Shown: positions 25,809 through 34,640, counted from the first letter of the stretch. The stretch: DNA of 64,000 nt from WHSW01 sp963722175 (GCA_963722175.1 CAVRKA010000003.1:62001-126000); one strand, 5' to 3'. The notes: a model not told the origin generated them from the sequence alone. Translations and numbers: made by a program.

Positions 25809-26207
25809 ATGACCGGAGGTTCATCGCGCCTTGTAGCCGCTCAGGCGGTTGTCGTAGGCGTGCTCATGGTGATCGTCTTCGTCACCCTCCTGCAGCCTGA
25901 GAGCGACCGGCCGCTGAGCGGGATCGCGGCGCCGGGCGAGCCGAACCGAACCCAGGTCCCCGGTCCGGTCAACACCGGCCCCACGGGCCAGCCCGGCGGC
26001 GGCAACGAGCCCGGCAGCCCGCCGGACGGACCCGCCGGCGGCCCACCCGCCGCACCCGGCGGCCCCGGGCCCGCCGCGCCCGATGCGGGGCCGGCGACCC
26101 CGGAGGAGGTCCCTCAGGCGCCCGGGAACGACACCGGTGGGGACGACATGCCCAGCGACGACCAGTACGCGGACACGCTCGCGCGCCTGGTCGGACGCCT
26201 GAACTGA
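25809..26207 (+). CDS. Membrane-anchored Pro/Gly-rich protein of unknown function
   Basis: The 132-residue product starts at the ATG at 25809. One N-terminal hydrophobic helix (VVVGVLMVIVFVTLL) anchors it, with the long remainder outside. About 75 residues are almost entirely Pro, Gly, Ala, Asn and Thr, so they are disordered and wall-spanning. The C-terminus folds into an acidic helix with DDQYADTLARLVGRLN. Its DQYADTL resembles the QY-x-x-x-L element of the two LPFTG proteins (NQYGNGL, HQYASSL). Sharing this motif and a promoter region suggests these proteins work together, but the function is unknown. It precedes the two-component system by 89 bp on the same strand. Confidence 0.7.
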   Translation: MTGGSSRLVAAQAVVVGVLMVIVFVTLLQPESDRPLSGIAAPGEPNRTQVPGPVNTGPTGQPGGGNEPGSPPDGPAGGPPAAPGGPGPAAPDAGPATPEEVPQAPGNDTGGDDMPSDDQYADTLARLVGRLN

Positions 26208-26296
26208 CCGCCGCGCGCTGCGCGCTAGGCACATGTACGAGGCCGGGTGCACGCTAAATGGCGCCCGGAGCGGCCGATCCGGTTAGAGTTTTTCGC

Positions 26297-27736
26297 GTGT
26301 TGATCGACTCGCGGACTCGCTCCGCGGAGCGCGAGGTCGCTGAAAGCCCGGACCCGCGCGTCTCGCTCCTATCGGGCGTGCGCACCCGGGTGCTGGTCTC
26401 GTTCCTCGCGCTTCTGGTTCTGTCCACGGCGGCGTCGGTGCTCGTGCTGCGCCAGGTGCTGCTGTCGCGGATCGGCGACCAGGTCGAGAAGGAGCTGGTC
26501 CGTGACCTCGATTCCCTGCAGGACGTCTCCGAGGCCGGCCTGCCCCCGGACGGCCGCCCGTTCAGCGGCGTCTCACAGCTCTTCGACACCTACCTGCGTC
26601 AGATCGCGGCGCCGGCCGACGGCGTGTTGGTCACGTTCATCAACGGCGAGCTCTACCGGGCCGAGGTCGCCGAGCCGGGCCAGGCGAAGCTCGGCGAGGC
26701 GTACGGGTCGCTCGCGACCACGACCGCGCCGACCACCGGGACGCTCGACACCCCCCTGGGCGAGTCGCGCTACGTCGCCGTGCCGGTCTCGATCGGGAAG
26801 TCGCACGGCGTCTTGGTCGCCGCCTCGCTGACCGCCGACGAGCGCGACCAGGTCGAGAGCGCGGTGCGGATCGCGATCGGGGTCTCGATCGTCGTCCTCC
26901 TGCTTGCCTCGCTGTTCATCTGGCTTGCCGCCGGGCGAGCGATCGCGCCGCTCGAGGCGCTCTCCCGGACGGCGCGCAACATCTCCGAGACGGACCTTTC
27001 GGGCCGGATCCCCGTCCGCGGCAACGACGAGATCGCCGAGCTCGGCCGCACCTTCAACAACATGGTCGCCCGGCTCGAGATCGCGTTCGCAAACCAGAAG
27101 GACTTCCTGTCCGACGTCAGCCACGAGCTGCGGACGCCGATCACGGTGATTCGCGGACACCTCGAGACGCTCGGCGACTCGCCCGAGGAGCGCGAGGAGG
27201 CGATCCTCGTGATCCAGGACGAGCTCGACCAGATGAGCCGCTACGTCGACGACCTGCTCCTGCTCGCGAAGGCGCCGCAGCCGGACTTCCTGCGGACCGG
27301 CCCGGTCGACCTCGACCTGTTCACGCACGACCTCTTCGCGAAGGCGCGCAGCCTCGGCGATCGCGACTGGCGCCTCGACGGCACCGGCGTCGGGATCGTC
27401 GTCGCCGACCAGCAGCGGCTCACGCAGGCGATCATGAACCTGGCCGAGAACGCGGTCCGCTATACCCGCGAGGGCGAGGCGATCTGGCTCGGCAGCTCGT
27501 TGATCGGCGACGGTGCCCGCCTCTGGGTCCGCGACGACGGGCCCGGGATCAACGAGGAGGACCGCGAGCGGATCTTCGATCGCTACGCCCGCGCGGACAC
27601 GAGCTCGGACGGGCTCGGGCTCGGGCTCTCGATCGTGCGGGCGATCGCCGAGGCTCACGGCGGCCGGGTCGAGCTCGACTCACGGCCTGGGCTCGGCGCG
27701 ACCTTCACGATCGTCCTCCCGGCCTCGTCGCCGTGA
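26297..27736 (+). CDS. Membrane sensor histidine kinase
   Basis: The 479-residue kinase is started at the GTG at 26297; the TTG one codon later or the upstream ATG at 26258 cannot be excluded. Two transmembrane helices (VLVSFLALLVLSTAASVLVL and IAIGVSIVVLLLASLFIWLA) flank an extracellular region of about 145 residues. A HAMP domain (GRAIAPLEALSRTARNISE) follows. The phospho-accepting histidine is H276 in SDVSHELRTPIT. N, G1 and G2 boxes are present (NLAENAVRYT, DDGPGI, GLGLGLSIV). It phosphorylates the OmpR-type regulator encoded just one base after its stop, so the two form a bicistronic system. Its promoter and operator candidates lie upstream, near the LPFTG gene. Confidence 0.95.
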   Translation: MLIDSRTRSAEREVAESPDPRVSLLSGVRTRVLVSFLALLVLSTAASVLVLRQVLLSRIGDQVEKELVRDLDSLQDVSEAGLPPDGRPFSGVSQLFDTYLRQIAAPADGVLVTFINGELYRAEVAEPGQAKLGEAYGSLATTTAPTTGTLDTPLGESRYVAVPVSIGKSHGVLVAASLTADERDQVESAVRIAIGVSIVVLLLASLFIWLAAGRAIAPLEALSRTARNISETDLSGRIPVRGNDEIAELGRTFNNMVARLEIAFANQKDFLSDVSHELRTPITVIRGHLETLGDSPEEREEAILVIQDELDQMSRYVDDLLLLAKAPQPDFLRTGPVDLDLFTHDLFAKARSLGDRDWRLDGTGVGIVVADQQRLTQAIMNLAENAVRYTREGEAIWLGSSLIGDGARLWVRDDGPGINEEDRERIFDRYARADTSSDGLGLGLSIVRAIAEAHGGRVELDSRPGLGATFTIVLPASSP

Positions 27737-27737
27737 G

Positions 27738-28400
27738 GTGAGCCGGATCCTGATCGCCGAGGACGAGGTGCGGCTCGCCTCGTTCCTCGAGAAGGGCCTG
27801 CGGGCGAGCGGGTTCACGACGACGACCGTGGGCGACGGTCTCAGCGCCCAGGCGCTGGCCACGGACGACGACTTCGACCTCCTGATCCTCGACCTCAGCC
27901 TGCCCCGCAAGGACGGCCTCGAGGTCCTGCGCGAGCTCCGCGCCGCCGGCCAGCGCATCCCGGTCATCGTGCTCACGGCGCGCGGTGATCCTCACGACCG
28001 GGTCGCGGGCCTGGAGACGGGGGCCGACGACTACCTGCCGAAGCCGTTCCATTTCGACGAGCTGGTCGCGCGGATCCGGGTCCAGCTCCGGGGCGACGCG
28101 CCGGCGACCGAGGAGGCCCAGCTGCGGATCGGCGACGTGGCGCTCGACCTGCGCACCCGCTGGGCGAGCGTCTCCGGCGCCACGGTCGAGCTCAGCGCGC
28201 GCGAGTTCGAGCTCCTGCGCACCTTCCTGCAGCACCCGAATCAGGTGCTGAGCCGCGAGCAGCTGCTGGCGCGGGTCTGGGGCTACGACTACGACCCCGG
28301 GTCGAACGTGGTCGACGTCTACGTCGGCTACCTGCGCAAGAAGCTCGGCCAGGACCGGTTCGAGACCGTGCGCGGGGTCGGCTACCGCTTCCGCGCCTGA
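27738..28400 (+). CDS. OmpR/PhoB-family DNA-binding response regulator
   Basis: The 220-residue regulator starts at the GTG at 27738, one base after the kinase stop. The receiver is intact: acidic pair ED in IAEDE, phospho-acceptor D52 in LLILDLSLP, Thr in VLTAR and Lys in YLPKPF. A winged-helix DNA-binding domain follows (LSAREFELLRTFLQHPNQVL, then LLARVWGYDYDPGSNVVDVY and the wing KLGQDRFETVRGVGYRF). Regulators of this type bind head-to-tail repeats with an 11-bp period, exactly the geometry of the arrays at 25637-25751. The gene's last 19 bases overlap the convergent sugar transferase gene. Confidence 0.95.
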   Translation: MSRILIAEDEVRLASFLEKGLRASGFTTTTVGDGLSAQALATDDDFDLLILDLSLPRKDGLEVLRELRAAGQRIPVIVLTARGDPHDRVAGLETGADDYLPKPFHFDELVARIRVQLRGDAPATEEAQLRIGDVALDLRTRWASVSGATVELSAREFELLRTFLQHPNQVLSREQLLARVWGYDYDPGSNVVDVYVGYLRKKLGQDRFETVRGVGYRFRA

Positions 28401-29881
28401 GCGAGGTTGACGGTCGCGGGCTTGGGTGCGGTGGGCGCCGCGTCCGGCACCTCGAGCGACGGCGCCGCATCGCGCAGGTGCTGCGGGAGGACCAGCGCGT
28501 TGGCGCCGCGCACCGGTGGCCGGCGCAGGTCGCGCAACGGCACGGCGAGCGTCTCGACGCCGATCAGCAGGTCGAAGATCGGCGAGCGGTGCTTGAGGTA
28601 ATAGAGGTCGAAGGAGAGCTTCCACGCGGTCCCCGCCTTGCTGCCCGCGTAGCCGCAGCTGACCTGCGCCCAGCCGGTCAGCCCCGGCTTGACCATCAGC
28701 CGGCGGTCGTAGAACGGCAGCTCGTGCTCCAGCTTCTGCACGAACTCGCGTCGCTCCGGTCGTGGGCCGACGACCGACATCTGGCCCTTGACCACGTTCC
28801 AGAGCTGCGGCATCTCGTCGATGTGGGTCTGGCGCAGGATGCGGCCGACCCGAGTCTGGCGCGGGTCCTCGACGCCCGACCACGCGGGCGTCCCCTCCGC
28901 CTCGGCGTCGACGCGCATCGTCCGCAGCTTGCGCAGCGTGAACTCCTCGCCCCCCTCGCCGACACGGCGCTGGACGTGGAAGATCGGCCCCGGCCCGCCG
29001 AACAGCTTCACGGCCAGCATCGCGAGCAGGAAGAGGGGCGTCAGCGCGACCGCGATCCCGCAGGCGAAGACGAAGTCGTAGACGCGCTTGCGCCCCGGCG
29101 GGGTCGCGTGAAAGCGCGGATGGATCACGTACTGGAACCAGGCGGCGTTGATCGCCGCGAGGGGGACGTGCCCGAAGTTCTGCTCGAAGAACTGGTCGGC
29201 TCCGATCACCCGGAGGTCGAGGTCGACGCAGACCTCAACGACCCGCTCGAGCGCGGTCAGCGAGTCGACGCCGAGCCACTCGCCGGCGTGGCGCTCGGAC
29301 TCGCGGACGCCGAACACGAGCAGGTCGATGTCGTGCTCGGCGACGATCGTTTCGATCGAGGACGCGAAGCCGAGCGCCGGCGGGCCGTCCTCGCTCCCGG
29401 GCATGCCGTCATCGGTGAAGTCGATCCAGCCGACGAGTTTCCAACGCCGCAGCTCGAGCAGCTCGAGCTCGGCTCCGAGCGCCCCCGAAAGCTCCGGCGA
29501 GCCGATCACGGCGACGCGGATCGCGAGCTTCGGCTCCAGGCTCGATGTCAGGCCGATCCCGAAGCCGAGCATGAGCCAGGCGGCGAGCAGAGGGACGACG
29601 AGCTCGCCCGCCCCCAGCGGCGCCAGGGTCAGGGAGACCAGCCAGGCGCAGATCACGCCGAGGAGCACCGCCAGCCCGCGGGCGAGAGCGCCCCCGAGCG
29701 GCATCAGGTGCAGCGGATATGCGCCCCTGCCGAGCGCCCAGGAGAAGGTGAAGACGCCGACCGCGACCAGCGCCGCGGCGCCGACGTCGAGGTGACCGAG
29801 CGCGACCGCGCCGGCGACGAGCGCCGGGGCGACCTCGAGGCAGGCGAAGTCGAGCGTGCGCTGCGCGGGCAGTGCGCTCAT
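28382..29881 (-). CDS. Polyprenyl-phosphate sugar transferase (WcaJ/CpsE type), copy 1
   Basis: The start is set at the ATG at 29881, which has an AAGGGGGG ribosome-binding site 9 nt upstream, giving 499 residues. The first half has four to five membrane helices and a Rossmann-like CoA-binding-type domain (VAVIGSPELSGALGAELEL). The second half is the bacterial sugar transferase catalytic domain: KRVYDFVFACGIAVALTPLF, then LRKLRTMRVDAE, the D-x-x-PQLWNVVKGQMSVVGPRPER signature and MVKPGLTGWAQVSCGY. It loads the first sugar phosphate onto undecaprenyl phosphate to start a surface polysaccharide. A second transferase of the same architecture is at 40476-41909. Confidence 0.93.
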   Translation of the reverse strand: MSALPAQRTLDFACLEVAPALVAGAVALGHLDVGAAALVAVGVFTFSWALGRGAYPLHLMPLGGALARGLAVLLGVICAWLVSLTLAPLGAGELVVPLLAAWLMLGFGIGLTSSLEPKLAIRVAVIGSPELSGALGAELELLELRRWKLVGWIDFTDDGMPGSEDGPPALGFASSIETIVAEHDIDLLVFGVRESERHAGEWLGVDSLTALERVVEVCVDLDLRVIGADQFFEQNFGHVPLAAINAAWFQYVIHPRFHATPPGRKRVYDFVFACGIAVALTPLFLLAMLAVKLFGGPGPIFHVQRRVGEGGEEFTLRKLRTMRVDAEAEGTPAWSGVEDPRQTRVGRILRQTHIDEMPQLWNVVKGQMSVVGPRPERREFVQKLEHELPFYDRRLMVKPGLTGWAQVSCGYAGSKAGTAWKLSFDLYYLKHRSPIFDLLIGVETLAVPLRDLRRPPVRGANALVLPQHLRDAAPSLEVPDAAPTAPKPATVNLAQARKR

Positions 29882-29973
29882 CCGAGCGCCCCCCTTGTTC
29901 ATGAATCCAGGCATAGACGTATGCCTGCCGTATCGGCAAACAGGGGCGTTTACGTGACCCGGACCGGGTCGGC

Positions 29974-30375
29974 TCAGGCGGCGTCTTCGAGCGCGTTGCG
30001 CAGATCGAAGGCCCGGATCCCCTCCGGGCCGTCGTCCGTGCAATCGAAGAAGCGCGGGTTCACGCACGCGAACGAGTCGCCGTCACCCTCGTACGAGGGC
30101 TCGACGCGGAACTGGCACTGGGGCAGCGGATCGCCTGACATCTTGATCCCGCCGTAGCCGCCCTCGGCCTCCGCGAGCTCGAACATGTCGACGTCGATCT
30201 CGGCCCGGAAGACCTTGCGGATGCAGCCCATGTAGCGACCCCCTGTGAGCTGATCCTCATAGGAGTAAAGGTAGCGGCACCCGAGCTCGATACATCCCCG
30301 CGGCTCGATCAGCTTGTCGCAGAAGGTGCGACAGCGCCGGCACTCGCTGGCCCGCGTGGTCTTCAGCAACGCCAC
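29974..30375 (-). CDS. Cysteine-rich protein of unknown function, possible metal-binding
   Basis: The 133-residue product starts at the ATG at 30375 and has nine cysteines, clustered as CRRCRTFC and CIELGC near the N-terminus, then GCIRK, QCQFR, FACVNPRFFDC. The C-x-x-C-x-x-x-C pattern with later pairs suggests a bound zinc or iron-sulfur cluster, or a disulfide-rich fold. There is no signal peptide or transmembrane helix, so a cytoplasmic metal-binding role is more likely. Aromatic and acidic residues are frequent. I recognise no family. It lies between the sugar transferase and the tandem repeat elements downstream of dnaE, on the same strand as both. Confidence 0.65.
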   Translation of the reverse strand: MALLKTTRASECRRCRTFCDKLIEPRGCIELGCRYLYSYEDQLTGGRYMGCIRKVFRAEIDVDMFELAEAEGGYGGIKMSGDPLPQCQFRVEPSYEGDGDSFACVNPRFFDCTDDGPEGIRAFDLRNALEDAA

Positions 30376-30409
30376 GAACGAATCTTATGACTCGAGAGCG
30401 GCGGTCAGG

Positions 30410-30612
30410 GTGAGCGGCGAGAGCCAAGCCCGGCAAGGAAGCAGGGAGCGTGGCGTGCTATGCACGCGAGCGACCGATGACGCTGCCGGGCGACGGCTAT
30501 CGCCGCTCAGGTGAGCGGCGAAGAGCCAAGCAGCGCAAGGAAGCAGGTCGCGACGTGTGCTCCGCACGCGAGCGACCGATGACGCAGCGATGCGCCGGCT
30601 ATCGCCGCTCAG
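30410..30612. repeat. Two tandem ~100-bp structured elements with terminal inverted repeats
   Basis: Copy 1 spans 30410-30510 and copy 2 30511-30612. Each begins TGAGCGGCGA and ends TCGCCGCTCA, a perfect 10-bp terminal inverted repeat that extends to 14 of 15 in copy 1 (30411-30425 with 30495-30509). Inside are further nested stems: GCCCGGCA (30428-30435) with TGCCGGGC (30484-30491), and GCGTGC (30453-30458) with GCACGC. In copy 2 the middle stem is GCGCA with TGCGC, so the bases differ while pairing is kept. The conserved unpaired segments include AAGGAAGCAGG and GAGCGACCGATGACGC. The dnaE stop codon falls in the last stem. It could be a structured RNA, a terminator pair or a small non-autonomous mobile element. 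Confidence 0.75.
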
Positions 30613-33600
30613 GCGGCGAGGGCCGCCGGGCCCAACAACTGATCGAGCTCAGCGCGGAGCGCCGGCGACGGGGCGACCCGGTAGTCGGGGCCGAAGCGCA
30701 GCCGGCGGACGCCCTCGCGCGTGCTCATCTCGAGCAGGACCTCGTTCTCGCCCGGGAAATCGCCGAACAGCGACTTCAGCTCCTCGATCAGCCCGGCGCC
30801 GAACCCGGTCGCGTTGATCCGCAGGATGAGCGGACCGGCGACCTGGCTTGCCTTCGCCCTCGCGGCCGCGACCTCGTCCGCTCCGGGCTCGAAGTCCTCG
30901 GCCTCGTGGACCACGAGGCTGAGCTTGCCGGCCTCTCCCTTGTCGACCCGCCCGCGGATCACGACGACGCGGTCGACCTCGATCACCTCGGCAACCTCCG
31001 AGGCGGCATCGCGGACGAACAGCTCGAGCCGTCCCTCGAGGTCGTCGAGGGCGGCGAACATCACGTAGCCGCCGCGGCGGGTGCGGACCTTCTTCGCCTC
31101 GGCGACGATCCCGCCCACCGTCACCCACGCCCCGTCGGACATCGAGGGGACGTCGGCCAGCGGCCGCTCGACCCGCGCTCGCAGCGCCTCGCGGACCTCA
31201 CCGAGCGGATGCGCGGAGACGAACGTCCCGAGGGTCTCCTTCTCGAGCCGCAGCAGCTCACGCTGGTCGAACTCGTCGGCAGCGACCGGTGGATGAGCGG
31301 GCGCCGAGAACGCCGCCGGCGCCTCCTCGGGCCCGGAGAGGTCGAAGATCGACCCCTGGCCGCGGCGCGAGTCCTCCTGGGCCTTCTGGCCCGCCGACTG
31401 GGCCGCGGTCAGCGCCTCGAGCATGCCCTTGCGCGAGTCGCCGGTCGAGTCGAGCGCCCCGCACTTGATCAGGCACTCGATCGCCCGCTTGTTGACGGCC
31501 CGCGAGTCGGCGCGCTCGCAGAAGTCCCAGATCGACCCGAACGAGCCCTCGTCCGCGCGCGAGGCGATGATCGTCTCGACCGCGGCGTGGCCGACGTTCT
31601 TGACCGCATCGAGGCCGAAGCGGATCGAGTTGCCCGAGACGACGAACCCGTGATCGGACGAGTTCACGTCGGGCGGCAGCACCTCGATCCCCATCTCCTC
31701 GCAGCGGTTGACGAAGAACGGCACCTTGTCCTTGGTCGACATGACCGAGGAGATCACCGCGGCCATGTACTCCGCCGGGTAGTTCGCCTTCAGGTAGGCG
31801 GTGCGGTAGGAGATCAGCGCGTAGCAGGCCGCATGGCTCTTGTTGAAGCTGTAGTCGGCCGCCGCCGTCATCAGCGACCACAGGTCCTTCGCGACCGCGT
31901 GCGCCGTCCCTGACGCGGCGCAGCCGTCGATGAACTTGCCCTGCATCGTCGCCATCAGGTCGCGCTTCTTCTTGCCGACGGCCTTGCGCAGGTCGTCGGC
32001 CTCCGCCGGGGTGAAGCCGCCGAGCTGCTTGGCGATCTCCATCAGCTGCTCCTGGTAGATGCAGCAGCCGTAGGTCTCCTCGGTGATCGGGCGCAGGCGC
32101 GGATCCTGGTAGGTGACCGAGCCCGGGTTGCGCTTGCCGCGGGCGTAGTCGGGGATGAACCGCATCGCGCCCGGCCGGTAGAGCGCGCCGATCGCGACGA
32201 TGTCGTTGAACTCGGTCGGGCGGATCTGCTTCAGCGCTTCGCGCATGCCCTCCGACTCGAGCTGGAAGACGCCGACCGAGTCGCCGCGGGCGAGCATCTC
32301 ATACGTCTTGGCGTCGTCGAGCGGGATCGACTCCATCTCGACCTCGTCGCCGCGCGAGCGGCGGATGATCTCCACCGCGTCCTCGATCACGTCGAGGTTG
32401 CGGAGCCCGAGGAAGTCCATCTTCAGCAGGCCGATCTCCTCGATCGGCCCCATCGAGTACTGGGTGACGATCTTGTACGAGCGCTCGGGCTTGCCGTTGG
32501 CGCCGTTGGAGGCCGGGGCGCCGCGGTCCTCCGCCAGCTGGAGGGGAACGATCTCGTCCAGCGGCCGGTCCGCGATCACCACCGCGGCGGCGTGGATCGA
32601 GTTGTTGCGGACGATCCCCTCGAGCCCCTGGGCGACCTCCACGATCTTGCGGACGTCGCCGTCGGCGTCCACCACCTTGCGGAGCTCCTGGCCCGGCTTC
32701 AGGCATTCCTCGAAGCTCGGGCTGCGGCCCATGATCGGCTCCGGGATCAGCTTCGCCGCCCGGTCGCCGGTCGCGTAGTCGTAGCCGAGCACGCGGGCCG
32801 AGTCGCGGGTCGCCGCGCGCGGAGCCATCTTGCCGAAGGTGATGATCTGGGCGACCGACCCGCGCCCGTACTTCTCCTGCACGTAGCGGATCACGCGCTC
32901 CCTGCCGCGAACCGAGAAGTCGATGTCGATGTCCGGCATCGACTTGCGCGCCGGGTTCAGGAAGCGCTCGAACAGCAGGTCGTTGGCGAGCGGGTCGAGG
33001 TCGGTGATCCGCAGCGCATAGGCGACGATCGAGCCCGCCGCCGAGCCGCGACCCGGCCCGACCGCGACCCCGTTGCGCTTCGCGAAGCTGACGAAGTCCC
33101 AGACGATCAGGAAATAGGAGTCGAACCCCATCTCGGCGATCACCCCGAGCTCAAACTCGAGCCGTTCGACGGCCTCCGCCGGCGGTGGGTCGCCGTAGCG
33201 CTGGGCAAGCCCCTCGGTCGCCAGGCGGCGCAGCATGTCGCGCGGGTCCTCGCCGTCGGCGGTCGGGAAGCGCGGCAGCAGCAGCTTGCCGAGCTCGATC
33301 TCGACGTTGCAGCGCTCGGCGATCTCGAGCGTCGTCGCGACCGCTCCGGGCCATGCCTGGAAGGACTTCTCCATCTCGGCGGCGTCCTTCAGGAAGAACT
33401 CGTTGGTGTCGAAGGTCAGCTTCGGCTGCTCCAGCGTCGACTTCGTCTGCACGCAGAGCAACGCGGCGTGGTTCTTGTAGTCCTCGCGGTGGAGGTAGTG
33501 AACGTCAGCGGTCGCGACCAGCGGCCGGCCGAGCTCGCGGGCGTAGCGCGCGATCCCGTCGTTCGCCTTCGCCTGCTCGGGAATCCCGTTCTCCTGGACC

Positions 33601-34136
33601 TCGAAGTAGACGTCGTCGGCCCCGAAGACCTGGACCAGGTCGTCGAGGTGGGCGCGTGCGTCGGCGGGACGCTCCTCGACCAGACGGCGGCAGAAGCGCG
33701 ATTGCAGGCAGCCGGTGAGCGCGATCACGCCCTCGGCGTGCCGGGCGAGCAGCTCCATGTCGACGTTCGCCTTGCCGCGGGAGAAGCCCTCCAGGAAACC
33801 GGCAGAGGTCAGCTTGACGAGGTTCCGGAACCCGGCGTCGTCGGCCGCCAGCAGGGTGAGGTGATTGCGCTCGACCCGCCCCTCGGCGCGGCGATCGTCG
33901 ACCAGGTAGGCCTCGAGCCCGAGGATCGGCTTGATCCCGTGGTCCCGGCAGGCCTTGTAGTGCTCGACGGCGCCGTTCATCACCCCGTGATCGGTGAGCC
34001 CCAGCGCCGGCATCCCGAGCTCGGCCGCGCGCGCGGCGAGGCCCCGGTCGACCTTGTCGGCGCCCTTGTTGACGATCTTGCATGCACCGTCGAGCAGCGA
34101 GTATTCGCTGTGGACGTGGAGGTGGACGACGCTCAC
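30609..34136 (-). CDS. dnaE: DNA polymerase III alpha subunit
   Basis: The 1175-residue replicative polymerase starts with GTG at 34136 (SVVHLHVHSEYSLLDGA). The N-terminal PHP domain retains HLHVHSEYS, LGLTDHGVM and several later metal-ligand positions. The C-family polymerase catalytic aspartates lie in MPDIDIDF. Other family marks are GPGRGSAAGS, YQEQLMEIA, NKSHAACYALISY and TAYLKANYPAEYMAA. After the tandem helix-hairpin-helix region comes an OB-fold (VTVGGIVAEAKKVRTRRGGY). It is the DnaE1 type, not the ImuB-linked DnaE2 type, judged by length and the full PHP. Transcription runs towards the tandem structured repeats. It diverges from sixA across 69 bp. Confidence 0.96.
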   Translation of the reverse strand: MSVVHLHVHSEYSLLDGACKIVNKGADKVDRGLAARAAELGMPALGLTDHGVMNGAVEHYKACRDHGIKPILGLEAYLVDDRRAEGRVERNHLTLLAADDAGFRNLVKLTSAGFLEGFSRGKANVDMELLARHAEGVIALTGCLQSRFCRRLVEERPADARAHLDDLVQVFGADDVYFEVQENGIPEQAKANDGIARYARELGRPLVATADVHYLHREDYKNHAALLCVQTKSTLEQPKLTFDTNEFFLKDAAEMEKSFQAWPGAVATTLEIAERCNVEIELGKLLLPRFPTADGEDPRDMLRRLATEGLAQRYGDPPPAEAVERLEFELGVIAEMGFDSYFLIVWDFVSFAKRNGVAVGPGRGSAAGSIVAYALRITDLDPLANDLLFERFLNPARKSMPDIDIDFSVRGRERVIRYVQEKYGRGSVAQIITFGKMAPRAATRDSARVLGYDYATGDRAAKLIPEPIMGRSPSFEECLKPGQELRKVVDADGDVRKIVEVAQGLEGIVRNNSIHAAAVVIADRPLDEIVPLQLAEDRGAPASNGANGKPERSYKIVTQYSMGPIEEIGLLKMDFLGLRNLDVIEDAVEIIRRSRGDEVEMESIPLDDAKTYEMLARGDSVGVFQLESEGMREALKQIRPTEFNDIVAIGALYRPGAMRFIPDYARGKRNPGSVTYQDPRLRPITEETYGCCIYQEQLMEIAKQLGGFTPAEADDLRKAVGKKKRDLMATMQGKFIDGCAASGTAHAVAKDLWSLMTAAADYSFNKSHAACYALISYRTAYLKANYPAEYMAAVISSVMSTKDKVPFFVNRCEEMGIEVLPPDVNSSDHGFVVSGNSIRFGLDAVKNVGHAAVETIIASRADEGSFGSIWDFCERADSRAVNKRAIECLIKCGALDSTGDSRKGMLEALTAAQSAGQKAQEDSRRGQGSIFDLSGPEEAPAAFSAPAHPPVAADEFDQRELLRLEKETLGTFVSAHPLGEVREALRARVERPLADVPSMSDGAWVTVGGIVAEAKKVRTRRGGYVMFAALDDLEGRLELFVRDAASEVAEVIEVDRVVVIRGRVDKGEAGKLSLVVHEAEDFEPGADEVAAARAKASQVAGPLILRINATGFGAGLIEELKSLFGDFPGENEVLLEMSTREGVRRLRFGPDYRVAPSPALRAELDQLLGPAALAA

Positions 34137-34205
34137 CGAGCGATCATCGCAAGCGGGCCAGATGCCACCGGCGCGTGATTCCGCAAGCTGCGAGGATCAT
34201 CAGGG

Positions 34206-34640
34206 GTGATCTGGCTGCTCCGACACGGCGACGCCGAAAGCCACGCCGACGACGACGCGTCCCGCCCGCTGACGCCGAAGGGCGAGCGCCAGGCGGTGGC
34301 CGCCGGGGTCGCGCTGGCGGCCCTCGACGCCGGGATCGAGGTCTGCCTGACGAGCCCCAAGCTCCGCGCGCTTCAGACCGCGCGGATCGCGTGCGAGGCG
34401 ATCGGAATCGAGCCCGAGATCTGCGAGGCGCTGAGGGGCGGCGACTTCGACCCGATCGAGCTCGCCGCCGAGCGCGGGACCGTGCTCCTGGTCGGCCACG
34501 AGCCCGACTTCTCGCGCGCCGTGCAGCTGACGACCGGCGGCCGGGTCGAGGTCAAGAAGGGTGGTCTGGTGGCGATCTCAGAGTCGACTCTGATCTCGCT
34601 GCTGCGCCCGGGCCAGCTGCGCCGGATCGCTCATATGTAG
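34206..34640 (+). CDS. sixA: Phosphohistidine phosphatase SixA
   Basis: The 144-residue histidine-phosphatase-fold protein starts with GTG at 34206. The RHG motif is at residues 6-8 (LLRHGDAES), and later active-site positions appear as LTSPKLRALQTARI and LLVGHEPDF. The length is that of SixA-type single-domain enzymes, which remove phosphate from histidine in relay proteins. It converges on the coiled-coil gene at 34552 and the two coding regions overlap by 89 bp in antisense. It could therefore counteract a local phosphorelay, but no partner is fixed by sequence. Confidence 0.87.
   Translation: MIWLLRHGDAESHADDDASRPLTPKGERQAVAAGVALAALDAGIEVCLTSPKLRALQTARIACEAIGIEPEICEALRGGDFDPIELAAERGTVLLVGHEPDFSRAVQLTTGGRVEVKKGGLVAISESTLISLLRPGQLRRIAHM

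Noticed and set aside
26258..26296. Upstream ATG as start of the histidine kinase
   Set aside because: The 13 extra residues have no ribosome-binding site and add no recognisable sequence; the GTG at 26297 fits better, though this is not certain.
28382..28400. Overlap between the response regulator and sugar transferase genes considered as a frameshift
   Set aside because: The genes are convergent and each has a full, normal C-terminus, so the 19-bp overlap is simply antisense.
30410..30612. Tandem repeats considered as a CRISPR array
   Set aside because: There are only two units of about 100 bp, they contain inner pairing and no spacer of constant length, and there are no cas genes nearby.
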